DNA from: Amphibalanus amphitrite
Lineage: Eukaryota; Arthropoda; Thecostraca; Balanomorpha; Balanidae
Direction: 5' to 3'
Assembly: GCF_019059575.1 (NCBI RefSeq)
Contig: NW_024882757.1
Coordinates: 1 to 64,000, forward strand
DNA length: 64,000 nucleotides
A model generated the notes under the pieces. It did not search any database. It had not been told where the DNA came from and saw nothing but the letters and a program-made list of their open reading frames with translations. Below are positions 1 to 19,947 of the stretch, piece by piece. The position numbers were made by a program, and so were the translations under genes. Numbering within the stretch: position 1 is the stretch's first letter; every line of letters starts with the position of its first letter.

Positions 1-1289
1 GGTTCTTTTGACGCTAAAAGGTGCTACGAATAGCAGCCGTTAGTACCCCAAATGCTAAACTTTTTTTTACAGTGTATGATGGCATAGCGATGACGTCACA
101 CTCAAGCCAATCAGCGTTCAGAAGACAGACTCGTCGGATTGTGTCAGATAAGCTGATTGGTTAAAGCTGAGCTGGTTGGAGCTGATTGGTAAAAAACCAA
201 AGCCTCGCCGCGGGTGGCTGTATTGTCGGATAAGAACGCATTCCTGGGATAAGGACGCATTCCTGGCGTATTTTCTTTTAAAATTGCCGATAACTACGAA
301 TGGAGGCCGAAATCGGCCGTAAGGAGGTAGACAGATAGGTTTTCGAACACGGGCTACAAGATAGCTATCTCAGTTTCAATCCCCATGTTAAAGGTGGCCC
401 TTTTCCTTTAAGGACTGTGTTGCAGTCAATAAGCATGGAGTTGATAATATTGTTTCATGCGATATTTGGGTCCTCGGTCCAATTTACGAGTACGCTCAAA
501 CCAAGGGACAGTCATTCCTAATAAATAGCCCCCAAGTAGGTAATTTTTTTCGGGAACTTTTTGCTCTTTGCTGTTGAAGTAATAATTCGAACTACCAGCT
601 TACAAATAGCTGACAGTTTTAGAGTTGTCGAATACTTTAATAACGTTTCCAGACTTCCGCGCTCATTTTTAGAAATGTCCTCTTTGGTGTCAGAAGCACG
701 ATATTAATGATATTTTTACAATGCCTACTTCTAGATTTAAAACGCGCGACACATGATTTGCGTCATATCGACCATCAGGCTGCATTTTACGCAGGCCGCT
801 GTCATCGGTGGGCTGCCGTTGGCTGTATTGTTCTACTTGTTTTCCACCTGCTTTGTTTCACCTCCATTTGCATGTGCTTATCCTAGCCATGGTCAATATG
901 GTCAATATATGCGTTGTTGATATTGTCCATTCTGTTGCCAAGCTATTTGTTGCAGTGTATTTAACATACTGGCGAAGAATGCATCAATCGGAATAAGTGT
1001 CACATACATAATTGTGGCAAGTAAAATAATGTCACTGTGAACACAACAAGAGGTACTGTATGAGAGCTGCGGAGTTATATGCTCCAGCGGCAGCTGCCTG
1101 TCAGTGGCGTCGGCTCGTGACGACCCCATTTGTGGGAGCGTGTGATTGTGTGCTTGTGCGTGTGCTTTTACGTAAGTGATCACCCGATACGTTTTTTAAT
1201 GTGACTCTGGACCTGGAATAGCCACACCTGTGTGGATAGGACCTTTGACGTGAAATAAATAAATAGATAAATATGATGAAGGCTAAGCA
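1..1289. other. Unassigned intergenic sequence
   Basis: I see no convincing gene here. Short reading frames (for example 808-996 and 902-1183) lack family resemblance and splice context. Small local duplications are visible, such as the repeated word GCATTCCTGG near 238-270 and repeated GCTGATTGG words at 152-190. Confidence 0.5.
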
Positions 1290-1847
1290 TAGGGGAGAGC
1301 GGGGAGAGTTGTATCATGTCCAAGTTGTATCAGGGCGAATTGTGCCAAACTTATCCAATAGATAGTGACACGACCAGCCGACGAGGTTTTCCGGGCGCCA
1401 TCTTTCCCTGTTCTGTCGTGTGGCTGGGTGGACGCGTCTCGAGTTGAGAGCCGATTTTATGTTTTTTTTTAATGTCATTCTAAAAAAATGAGTTGCAAGA
1501 AAATGTGTGTTTTGGGCATTTAGATGTGCACGAATTTGAAAGATCTCCGTAGCGGTGGTGAGGGTAGGTTCTAAGGCTGCGTGAGTGAAAATGGATTTCT
1601 CCAGCTGTCCGCTGTTTTTGAGCACGAGGATGTTTTTTCCAGGATGGCGGCGAGGTAGGTACATGTTGTATCAGAGCCGGGTGGGGTATGTTGTAACATG
1701 TATGTATGTATGGGTATTAGGGTGGTCCTTATATTTTATTTTTTCGCGCTTGCGCCCCCTCAAATGATGCCATTCGTCTAGAAACGTGGAAAAAGAGCAA
1801 AAAGAGCGAAATCGGCGGATGCTTTTTGGTGGCTCAATGCATATTAA

Positions 1848-2706
1848 CCCTCGTATGTGTAGGGGTGGGATGGACCCCCATGAGTTTTCGCGAATAACTC
1901 ACGTAAAAAGCGGCCGATCGCGACGAGACTTTCAGTATCCTCGAGATGATCAATTTTATACATACTCTGAAAATTTCATGACCCTGACCCAAATGACCTT
2001 TGACCTGTGACCTATTTCTCGAGACCATGTTTGGCCGGAGTCGCGATTCAGCGTATGTCAGCTCTCATTATCCGCGTGTTTCTAATATTTTTGCGATTAT
2101 AAACGTCCAAACATGTGAAATGATGTTCGCCCCATGCATTACGGTGGGTGTCAAGGTCACCTGAAGGTCAGGTCAGGTCAGGTCATTGACCTATGATGAC
2201 CTCGTGTCACTTTTCCGAGGTATACATGTTTCTAGGGCAGTTTTTCGGGCTGATTTCGAATTTAGCATCCATTTGAACATTTACGAAGTAGTTTTGGTGC
2301 CTTTGTTATGTGTTACGACGCCACCAGTGGTAGTTGAGACCTACTATGGGTAGCCGGCAGGACGCCTAATGGCTGACCTGACCTGACCTGACCCGACCTG
2401 GTCTAAATGCACGAAGACATCATATGTGATCAAAACTAGCATGAAATTCGTGATCAGCACCCCCAAAAACAATACAGCTTCACTGTACGAAGCTCTTGCA
2501 GGTCCCGATTTTTCTGACCACTGGGTCATTGACCTGACCTGGAAGGTCAACCAATGACCTAGGACCTTAAATTGGATATCATCGGTTTCCTCTCGTCACG
2601 GGCAACACGCTCGTTTTTTCGCAAAGCTCTAGCGCGATCTGGAGCCAAAAGGCAGAGGGGTCCAACCGACCCCCCCCCCACACACACACGCACACACACA
2701 CGTTAG
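1848..2706 (-). mobile_element. TTAA/CCCTCGC-family non-autonomous element, reverse orientation, decayed right end
   Basis: TTAA at 1844-1847 is followed by CCCTCGTATGTGTAGGGG, matching the right terminus (reverse complement) of the copies at 38482 and 41874. The interior runs backwards relative to those copies: GTTTTCGCGAATAACTC, the GGTCAGGTCAGGTCA tract at 2168-2185, then the GATC...GGAGCCAAA and GGGGTCCAACCGACCCCCCC blocks at 2636-2680. The expected right terminus is replaced by a (CA)n tract (2680-2702) and no second TTAA is found, so the end is eroded. This is the innermost layer of the 1290-5514 nest. Confidence 0.65.
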
Positions 2707-2996
2707 ACGTTAGCGGAAAGTTGCGGCGTGATGGCCGTGGTTCGACCACGCTTTCGGGATGACAGAGTGGCTGTACCCATGCTGGGGCCAGGTCTCACGG
2801 CTCCGCGAAGTGGGGACGATTCGGAGCTACTCGAGGTTATGCTTTCCAGCTCCACTTGGTCGGCTGCCGCCCGCGCCTCCTCCGACGCGACGCCTTGCTC
2901 CTCCTCCTCTCTTCGGCGTCATCCCTCCTCCTCTTCTTCTTTTCTTGGGAATGGAGCGCCATGTCTGCCTCTGTCATTCTATCCCGTCTCCCTGGC

Positions 2997-3383
2997 TCAC
3001 GTTGGGCGAGAAGGAAGGCGCGATCTTCCGGGATGGTTAGGTATCAAGGACATTGCGTCACCGTGGGCGATATCAAAGATATTTTCCAGTTGTTTCTTGA
3101 ATACGTCCTCGTTGCTTGTTTGGGTGGCGGAAGTCCTGTTCTTGTTCTTTTTCAGGCGTTTCCACTCGTCGAAGAGAGTTTCCACCTTCTTGACCGCTCT
3201 CCCTTTGTGCTGGGTGGGATTCCTGGCCCTGGCCCAGAACTCCTCTACTCTAGTACCTTCTCTAACGTCCGGTTGGCCGCTTCCCGGACCGTTTCCTAGA
3301 GGATTTGGTGGCGGTGGAGGAAGTAGGCGAGAGATTGGCCGCGGGATGGGAGCTTGCATAGGTGGTGGAACGGGAGGGGGCAC
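2997..3383 (-). CDS. Fragment of a repetitive-element-type open reading frame (uncertain)
   Basis: A 128-residue minus-strand frame starts with a proline-rich stretch. It then has a helical-looking, charged segment (about residues 45-115) containing EEFWARARNPTQHKG, LFDEWKRLKKNKNR and LENIFDIAHGDAMSLI. The pattern 'Trp ... Pro-Thr-Gln ... Trp-x-x-Leu-Lys-Lys ... Leu-Phe-Asp-Ile-Ala-His-x-Asp-Ala' resembles, from memory, uncharacterised proteins present in many copies in arthropod genomes. It lies inside the 8-bp-TSD element, which suggests the frame belongs to that element. I see no splice context or polyadenylation signal and cannot assign a function. Confidence 0.35.
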   Translation of the reverse strand: MPPPVPPPMQAPIPRPISRLLPPPPPNPLGNGPGSGQPDVREGTRVEEFWARARNPTQHKGRAVKKVETLFDEWKRLKKNKNRTSATQTSNEDVFKKQLENIFDIAHGDAMSLIPNHPGRSRLPSRPT

Positions 3384-3889
3384 CGGAGCACCGTGCCCCC
3401 CTTAATTTTGCCATTTTAGTATAGCCCTATGGGCGTTGCATGGAAAGAATGGGACCAAAAGTCGGCAGTGCCCCCCCCCCCCCTAATTGAAGGTGTTCCG
3501 CCGCTACTGGGAACTTGGAGCCAAGGAGTTCATAACTGGGGGACACCATGTACCCAGAAGTTTGCGACGCAGACAACCGTTACACCTGAGGAAGAGGGAA
3601 CGAACGTTGATCGACGAAATGGACATTGAGCGAACATTGACGAACGAACGAGCGTTGAGCTACCAGTAAATAATGAAGTAGGGATCTGAAATTTTGACAG
3701 ATATGTTTTTTCGTTAAACGGCACCGATTGAAGGGGCGCAAGGTATCCAAATACGATTTTCGAAAATAAGGACCACCCTAATGGGTATGTTGCTTTTGAT
3801 CGCGAAAGCTAAGCCCTGTCTCGCGTTTGTAGGTAGCTAGTCAATACTCGTTCCATTTCGGCACAATGTGTTGGCTTCTTTGCTCTTAA

Positions 3890-5074
3890 CCCGCGCCCCA
3901 CTGGGGTCTGTGTATAACACGCCCTACTGGGGGGGGGGGGGGGCTATTCATAGCCCCCCCTCCTAACTCCGAAACTACTGGGCCGATCGTCAAAATTCAA
4001 ACGGCATCTGATAGCCCCGGAAAAACTGTCGAGCGAAACCTAATTTCATTGACCTCGAGGTCACCGATGACGTCACAGGTCAGGTCAAAGTGAAAATTAT
4101 TAGCACTTTGGCTTGTTTACATTTTGGGCTCTGGCCGCCGTCTTACAAGTCAGATCAGGCTCATTTTTGGTTTCCACACTCGTGAACAGATGCTCTAGAT
4201 ACCTTGAGGGTACCAAACTTGTACTTTGATTTTCAGGTCAGGGTCAGGTCATCACAGGTCACGAAAATATTATATCATGCGTCGGTCACGTGACACATGT
4301 TTTATGGTCCATTTAGGCCATAGATTTCGAATTTGATGTCGTCTGTGTAATTCGAGGTCATTTTGAGTCGAATTTAGCTTAGGTCAGGTCACTTTCAGGT
4401 CAAAAAAGGTCAAATTTTGAAGTTAAAATTTTTCAACAAAAAAGGTGTCTATTGGATGTAGTTTGAGCTCAGGAACACGATGGTGCCATTTATATTGGTG
4501 TACGATGTCAAATACGTACTGAAAAAGTGATTTGAAAAATTAATAATTGTGATTTTTTTTGCAATAATGCGTATAACTTGGCCATTTTTGAAGATATTTA
4601 GCTAAAACTTGCTAGAGTTAGTCATAATCATGCGTTCTGTCACATATATTCCGGTTTTTTCGAAAAGTCAAAAAAAATTTGAAAAAAATATAAAAATATA
4701 AATTTTGAATATTATTATATAAAATTTTCGAAATTTTCAAAATTTTGAAAATCCTAGATAGCAGTTTGATAGCGCGGTCAATTCTGAGTCCTTTCATGCA
4801 AAGAAATTGGATCTGGCTTAAAAACTGAGCTCTTGGGAGCGATTGCCGTGGTTCAATGTTTTGCGTCGAAATCGGACGAACATGACGTCACTCTGACGTC
4901 ATTTCCGGCCGACCTATGGTAGCTACGAAGTTCAAATTTTGACACAAGGTGTCAAATTAATGCAGCCAAAGGTACTGAAAGTTTGGCGTCGATACGTCAA
5001 GCGGTTTGGAAGTTATTGCAGAAAAACGGGAGGGGGGGTGCTATAAATAGCCCCCCCCCCCAGTGGGGCGCGGG
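3890..5074 (+). mobile_element. TTAA element, CCCGCGCCCC family, copy 1
   Basis: TTAA at 3886-3889 and 5075-5078 flanks a 1185-bp unit whose ends are mirror images: CCCGCGCCCCACTGGGG at the left and its complement at the right. Just inside each end a run of G and a run of C flank a short palindrome (CTATTCATAG on the left, CTATAAATAG on the right), which could fold into a hairpin. The middle is AT-rich (4540-4760) with several GGTCA words and no open frame. It is nearly the same length as the copy at 36172-37355, which lies in the opposite orientation. TTAA duplication and CCC ends are piggyBac-like; no transposase is present. Confidence 0.85.
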
Positions 5075-5514
5075 TTAACGGGCCACTTTTGCATCTAGTC
5101 TGTTGATGTTTCGTTCGTTTCGATGTTTCGTTCGGATTGCATTGACCTAAGCTTGGTCTAATAAAAGTGAAGCCTTTAAGCATATACATTGTATTAACAC
5201 CATTTAATGTTGCTTTTATGTTCAAAACCAGTAGCAAGCACACTCCCTGAAACGTGAAATACTTAGTGATACAAATTACCCCACCATGTGATACAACTCG
5301 TCCAAGCCCTGGGGCAAGTTGTATCAAAAACATTGTTCTATTCGGCAGACCGTAGAAGAAAAACTGGTAGAGGTAGCGGAAAAGTTACTTTGCACAAAAA
5401 AAAGCAGAAGAATCAAGGAAGGGGATAGTATGGAAATAATGAGTTTATCACGGATAGTTACGAGGTTATGGGTCTCGGAGTAAAAACTGATACAACCCAC
5501 CCCACTCTCCCCTA

Positions 5515-5805
5515 CTATGTTTCATAAGCCAAACTAAACAGTTTCAAAACTCCAAGTTTGACTGAAAGAATCGCTATATCGGTAATTTAAATGAACTATG
5601 GTCCTATGGAGGACATTACTGACTGCTGTTGTTCGTTTGGAAGATATTTTTATTCTGCTCATTCGTGGTATAAACAAAGGACGTGTTGTGAAGTGATATA
5701 CCGATATACCTCTTATGGGCTCTGGTGTCTTTATGGGATGTAAACACGCTGTAATTGAGGAGTGCTTAGTATTCTTAGAGCGTTCTTGGTTTGTTTCAAT
5801 GTTAA
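5515..5805. other. Unassigned intergenic spacer
   Basis: Sequence between the 1290-5514 nest and the next TTAA element. No gene or repeat signature is visible. Confidence 0.4.
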
Positions 5806-5809
5806 TTAA

Positions 5810-6827
5810 CCCTCGCCGGACCTATTGGTTTTCTACATACGCGCCGGCCGAGGGGGGGGGGCGGGTACGACCCTCGCCGTTTCGCCCCTGGTGGAGCTAG
5901 CGCGTCGCAGAAAAAACGAGCGTGTGCGCCGTTACGAGACGCAGAGATTGGTACCCGATTTTAAGGTCCTAGGTCAACCGGTGACCTCTGAGGTCAGGTC
6001 AAGTGCCCCAAGGTACGGTTCAGTTTTTGGTGACTAACTTCGCAAAAACGGCCGCAGAGCGCCGATTTAGGCAGCATCGTGTTCGCCTCGCCCAGGCGCG
6101 TCGAATGATATACTTTTTGTTCGGGTCAGGTCAACTTAGGGTGTTGACCTCAGGTCAAGGTCAGGTCAGCACCCCAAGGTCACGAAGTTGGTCGAAAGAG
6201 GTCATGTCGCATATCATTCGATTCGGCAGGCCTTCCTGAGTCCATTGGTGGCTTTCCCGACTCGCTAGCGCTCAATTTGATCAAGAGTTATTGACGGAAA
6301 ACGAATATGACCTTGATGACGTCATAAATGACGTCACGCAAGGTCAACATTGCAAAAGTGACGCATCTAACCTTGCAAAGAGTACATCAAATCACGATTT
6401 TGTGTGCTTGAGATGGTTGTAGATCGTTCCCGGCGCCAGAATAGCAGTTTTCATTGACTTATAATGGTGAGGTAGGTCACGAAAATGACTTGACCTCATA
6501 TGACCTTTAGGAAAAATCCGAGATATACAAGCTGTGGGACTCATAATGGATACTAGATCCTGCAAGTTTCATTTCCCTGTGACATTTCCTCTGGCAGTGA
6601 GGGCGTTGCGAAGTTGCGACATCTGAAGACCGTGCAGAGGTTCACTTATGACGTCATAGGTCAGTGACCTGACCTGACTCAAAAATGCGGTTGGTGTCAA
6701 AAGATCCGGCTTGGATCAAAGGTCAGGTATGCCAATTTTCAGCTCTCTATCGCCAGCGTGTTCGGAGCTATCGCGAAAAAACCCTATGGGGGGGCGGCAC
6801 CCGCCCCCCCCCCTCGGCCGGCGAGGG
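5810..6827. mobile_element. TTAA/CCCTCGC-family element with CCCTCGCCGG termini
   Basis: TTAA at 5806-5809 and 6828-6831 borders a 1018-bp unit with perfect 10-bp termini (CCCTCGCCGG left, CCGGCGAGGG right). Subterminal G-run/C-run blocks lie at 5851-5880 and 6787-6813. The interior shares the family's words: GGAGCTAGCGCGTCGCAGAAAAA, AGGTCCTAGGTCAACCGG and repeated AGGTCAGGTCA. AGGTCAGTGACCT at 6658-6670 is a perfect inverted repeat of AGGTCA. Non-coding. Confidence 0.82.
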
Positions 6828-6831
6828 TTAA

Positions 6832-8260
6832 GGCAAAAAGAAAACGTGTTGCTTTAGGGAAATATCAGTCAGCGGAACTTTCATACAGCATTGCAGAACC
6901 GACGGACAACTCTATCCAAAACGTCCAGACAAACATGACACCACTGCACCGGACAAATGGAAATTGTTCTGAAAGTGCTGTGTTAAAATGAATTTCACAA
7001 AGTTTAGAACTCGTGCCACATAAACTAGCGCCATTTAACGTACGCGGGAACTTACTTTTGCCGGAAAACAACTGTGCTGTTAATGCTGAACTGGAAGAGT
7101 CCAATGCCTATGTTCGTAATTAAGGGCATGAGGAACGTGCATCTATCTGCAATCAGTGGATAACTACTTGCACCAAATACAAGGCTGCCTCAGCTCAAAT
7201 GGTAACGTTTATAAAGCTTTGGGTAAGGCTACGCTTGCACCAGCTAGAAATTGCGCTTTATAAAACTAGTAATGTAGTATGTGAAGTTATTGTGTCATTT
7301 TTATTCATCCAGGATACCGCTCATTATAAAATAAGTAATAGTATGTGAAGTTATGGTGTCATTTTTATTCATCCAGGATACTGCTCAGAAGAAGTTTCGA
7401 ATCCAAGTGCATATGGAGGTTACGTAATCCTACACCTGATATTTCCAGTTCAGATGTTCCATACCATTGAGGTACGCAATGCATAAGTTTCAGATACTCG
7501 AGAACTCAGTACCCTTTTAAGTTTTAAAGTTGTTTTATCTGTTTTAAAATCACAATCACCAGGCAGTACGATTTGCAAAATCACGAACTTCATGAAACGT
7601 GCAGCTGTTTCCGTATGATGGTCAGCAAGCTAAGTTAGCTCGACTAGTGCTAGTGAGAAACCTGACTCGAATACGGGCTAGTTGGTCTAATTGTCAACTT
7701 TATTTCTTTTCCAATATCTCGTGAATTGAGGGAATTGTATTATGCAGTGGCACCGAACATTCGCGCTCGGCTGAGGAAGACTTGCGGCTGTCCGCTGGGC
7801 CAGATATAGCCACATTGTAAGCACTTACATGAAATAATCGTAAAATGTAGGCATACCTAAGCGACATTCCAAGGTCAGAGAGCACAGTGACACATTGTAA
7901 AGCATTGGTAACGAGGATCGTGGCATCAAACGCACCGAACTCTCAGCTGCGTATGTCCGCAGCCAGCTACCGCACGCCGTTCTAAACGTTATGCTAAATG
8001 CTGTGGACGATGAATCGCATTCGTGTGCAGCATTGTCCCTGCGATCATTCTTCGGATCTCCTTTCCCTTTTGTTTGTCGAGAATAACTGCGCCGTTTTTG
8101 CTTTCAGCGATAGCCATAACCGGTTTTCGAACTCCTCACTCGCAAATGACAGTCGAGCACAAACGCGCTGACTGCATATCAACTCACGCGTCCATCGCGG
8201 GATGCTTGGGGCATCTTCAAGCCACAGTGACTTACAGAACTAGCGGGGGAGCAGCGACGA
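6832..8260. other. Upstream intergenic region of the chitin deacetylase-like gene
   Basis: No gene is supported. A tandem duplication is visible: a block of about 50 bp ending in TTTTTATTCATCCAGGATAC occurs at 7273-7319 and again at 7339-7382, with few differences. The remainder is unassigned. Confidence 0.5.
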
Positions 8261-8261
8261 C

Positions 8262-8304
8262 CACGTGACCCTCGCCGGGGACCGGCCGGTCGGGTCACGT
8301 GACC
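8262..8304. promoter_or_regulatory. Two CACGTG E-boxes upstream of the deacetylase-like gene
   Basis: CACGTG occurs at 8262-8267 inside CCACGTGACC. A 12-bp perfect palindrome, GGTCACGTGACC, lies at 8293-8304. Both are within 160 bp of the start codon, in a GC-rich stretch that looks like a proximal promoter or 5' UTR. GTCACGTGAC is the form bound by MITF/TFE/USF-class bHLH-zip factors; binding here is inference. No TATA box is evident. Confidence 0.4.
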
Positions 8305-8416
8305 GGGCGGCGACCTCGGCAGCTGGTTCTGGCCGGTCGGGAAAGTGCTGCGGCGGCGGCGGCGGCGCGGCGGACGCGGAGCGGTGCGGTCACTCCTCGT
8401 CCGTCAGGGGTCCACC

Positions 8417-17475
<9,059 letters not shown>

Positions 17476-17753
17476 GCGGCAACAGCGGCCGACACCACTG
17501 TGTGGTGACCATTGATGACCATTGGTGATGCTTAGGGGGCTCTGCGTGACATGTCTCCTGTTGGACTTGTGAAAGGCTCGATTTGAGGTCGTCGCGTCAC
17601 GCGGGTTTGGTTGAGAAAGTGAGTGTCCCGATGTTATTCAGGAGCCCGACCAGTGACAATTTAATGCGGTTGGACAGTGTTTGTCGTTAATTGCCTGTTA
17701 GAGTTCACTCTTGTGATAATTTAGCATGACGAACGTGACGTGTTTCGAAGCTC

Positions 17754-17759
17754 AATAAA
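17754..17759 (+). terminator. Polyadenylation signal AATAAA of the deacetylase-like gene
   Basis: A canonical AATAAA lies 279 bp after the stop codon and is followed by a T-rich stretch. The 3' UTR would be about 300 nt. Confidence 0.7.
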
Positions 17760-17779
17760 TGAGTTTAAGATTTTGACTG

Positions 17780-18108
17780 CATTCTGTATGTAGATAAAAG
17801 CTTTACCACCGAAGACAAACAATATACGTAAACGTATTATATGAATATATTTTAACAAACATACCATTTGCCTTTTACAGCATAACACCTAAAAAGTGTA
17901 GCGGTTGTCACTGCAAAGTCAGTCACGCATAATTGCAGCACAGTATCCCAAGGTAATGCTTCGTTATCATGAAAGCTATCACGTTTGATATGATCATGGC
18001 CAGGGACGTATCCAAGGGGGGGGGACGGCCATGGCTAGGTACTTGAGGACGATTGGAATCCTCTGTTACGAACGTCAAAACTCAGAGATCGTTGATTATA
18101 AAGCCAAT
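17780..18108. other. Spacer after the deacetylase-like gene
   Basis: No gene seen. CCAGGGACGTATCCAAGGGGGGGG at about 18000-18024 looks like a lone transposon terminus, but no partner end was found. Confidence 0.35.
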
Positions 18109-18112
18109 TTAA

Positions 18113-19943
18113 CCCTCCCCGGCACAGGCCATTTTGCGTCCTTTGACGGCGCAAGTGTGTGTGTGTGTGGGGGGGGGGGACGACCTCCCCTCTCGCGCTT
18201 GGCCCCTGATCGAGCTAGAGATTCGCGGAAAACATGAACGTGTTGCCCTGACAAAAATAAGCCGATGATACCCAATTTTAAGGTCCTAGGTCATCGGTTG
18301 ACCTTCCAGGTCAGGTCAATGACCCAACCGTCGGGAAAATCGGGACCTGTTAGAACGTCGTAAAGTTTGGCTGCCATGGGGGTTCCGGGGTGCTGATCAC
18401 GAACATCATGTTCGTTTTGATCACAGATGATGTCCTTATACATTTAGGCCAGGTCGGGTCAGGTCAGGTCAGGTCAACCAGTAAAGGTCCTGCCGGATAG
18501 TTGAAGTTCGTGTCAACCACCTCTGATAGCTTCGTAACATGTTACGAAGGCACCAAAACTACTTCGCAAATGTTCAGATGGTTGCTAACTTCGAAATCAG
18601 CTCCAAAAACTGGCTTAACCCTCGCCCGTAAACGGCGATCTGCCACCTTCGCCCATGCAGGGGGGGGGGTTGGTGCGACCCCCCCCCCTTGGCGTTTGAA
18701 AACGGAGCGTCGTAGAGCTTAGCGGAAAAGACCAACGGATTGCTCTCGCCGAGATCTCGCGATTGGTGGTATATTTTTTGGTCCTAGGTCAACATTTGAC
18801 CTACTTTTGACCGGTCAAAGGTCAAATTTTCGGAAAAATAGACTTTTTTCAACTTTCCGCGGCGATTGCGGCAAAACGGTGGGAGATATCGACTTGAAAC
18901 CTTCACTATCGTGTTCCTTGATCAATTCTCTATCGTTTGGTATGTATTTCGTTTCCCTAGCTCTAAAAATGGCGCGTTGGGAGCGCCGGAAGTCGGCAAG
19001 GTCACAGTCGGCGGCAGAAATTCGAAAAATCAAAATTTAAATTTTTGAAATCTGATTGTATTTTTGGATTTGGTAGGTCCATTTGCTCCCTATAGAAGCT
19101 AATATTGCTGCATATTCCCATTGAGGTGACAAGAATTAGCAAAATAGTGGTTCGGGCGCTTTTCAAAAATAGTACCGGACGCTGTTCCTCTTGTGACGTC
19201 ATAGCTCCGTGACCTGACCTGACCCGGTCAAGTTTCTTATACCATATGATAGCCAATACTTGCCCCAACATGCATGTGAAGTTTCATCACGATCCATCAA
19301 CCGATGTCCGTACCACCGGCAGGAAACCTCGGGCGTTGGCACTCAGTTTGTGAAAATCCGGCCGGAGGCTGTTCCCTTTGTGACGTCATAACTCCGTGAC
19401 CTGACATGACCCGGTCAAATTTTTTTTTATCAAAAGATGCGCAAGGTTTGCCCCATCAGGTACCCAAAATTTGGCGGCGCTGCGCGCCGCCGTTTTTGCA
19501 CTATTTCCGAAAAACCTCAGGGGGGGTTGCACCAACCCCCCATACATGGGCGAGGGTTAAGTTAGAGGCATGTAAAACTCGAAAAAGTGGATCGAGGTCA
19601 TCAAAGGCCAGTGACCTGACCTGGCCTTCAGATGACCTTGACATCCACCCTTATGCATAGGGGAAGCATCAACAGATGTTTGAACGCTTGAAACCACGAA
19701 AGGACTGCAAACGCGCGGCTAATGCGAACCGGCATACGCCGAACCGCGATTCCGGCCAAACTTGGTCTCGAAAAGTAGGTCACAGGTCAAAGGTCATTTG
19801 GGTCAGGGTCATGAAGTTTTCAGAATAAGTGTAAAATTGATCAGCGCGATGGTACTGAAGGTTTCGTCGCGATCGGCCGCTTCTTACGCGAGTTATTTGC
19901 GAAAAATCTTAGGGGGTTGCATCACCCTGTGTGTCGGCGAGGG
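18113..19943 (+). mobile_element. TTAA/CCCTCGC-family element interrupted by a second copy
   Basis: TTAA at 18109-18112 and 19944-19947 borders the unit. Its termini are CCCTCCCCGGCACA and the complement of CCCTCGCCGACACACA. The left half (CCCCTGATCGAGCTAGAG, AGGTCCTAGGTCA, the GGTCAGGTCAGGTCA tract, GTTACGAAGGCACCAAAAC) and right half (CATGTAAAACTCGAAAAAGTG, ACCACGAAA, GTCACAGGTCAAAGGTCATT) match the uninterrupted copies at 38482 and 41874 in order. A different element occupies 18619-19556. AGGTCAATGACCC at 18313-18325 is a near-palindromic half-site pair. Non-coding. Confidence 0.85.
18619..19556. mobile_element. TTAA element nested inside the 18113-19943 element
   Basis: TTAA at 18615-18618 and 19557-19560 flanks a 938-bp unit whose ends share CCCTCGCCC and its complement. 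Subterminal G-run/C-run hairpin blocks lie at 18660-18690 and 19520-19541. Flanking sequence on both sides is the interrupted host element, so insertion is certain. It is a diverged relative, with its own interior including two TGACGTCATA...CTCCGTGACCTGAC blocks at 19194-19215 and 19381-19402. Confidence 0.85.
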
Positions 19944-19947
19944 TTAA

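Larger units (their letters stand above)
1718..3780. mobile_element. hAT-like TIR element with 8-bp target duplication
   Basis: A perfect 15-bp terminal inverted repeat, TAGGGTGGTCCTTAT, opens at 1718 and closes at 3780. The flanks are a perfect 8-bp direct repeat, ATGGGTAT, at 1710-1717 and 3781-3788. Eight-bp duplications are typical of hAT elements, though other superfamilies make them too. The element sits inside the 1290-5514 element and itself contains a TTAA-type element from 1848. A minus-strand reading frame (2997-3383) may be a remnant of its own coding capacity. No intact transposase is visible. Confidence 0.75.
1290..5514. mobile_element. TIR transposon with TA target site, carrying two nested insertions
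   Basis: The left end (from 1292, GGGGAGAGCGGGGAGAG then TTGTATCA) is mirrored at the right end (to 5512), where the reverse complement reads GGGGAGAGTGGGGTGGG then TTGTATCA. Both ends are bordered by TA (1290-1291 and 5513-5514), the target duplication of Tc1/mariner-type elements. The TTGTATCA word recurs inside each end (near 1325, 1670, 5290 and 5320). Removing the nested elements (1718-3780 and 3890-5074) leaves about 1 kb of host element with no recognisable transposase, so it is probably non-autonomous. The superfamily is inferred from the TA site only. Confidence 0.6.

Noticed and set aside
2728-3405. 225-codon plus-strand frame
   Set aside because: Lies inside a transposon and antisense to the more protein-like minus-strand frame; biased composition.
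7381-7420. TTTCGAATCCAAG resembling a tRNA B-box
   Set aside because: No matching A-box, acceptor stem or anticodon arm could be found around it.
18000-18030. CCAGGGACGTATCCAAGGGGGGG as a transposon end
   Set aside because: No partner terminus or target duplication found nearby; kept only as a note.
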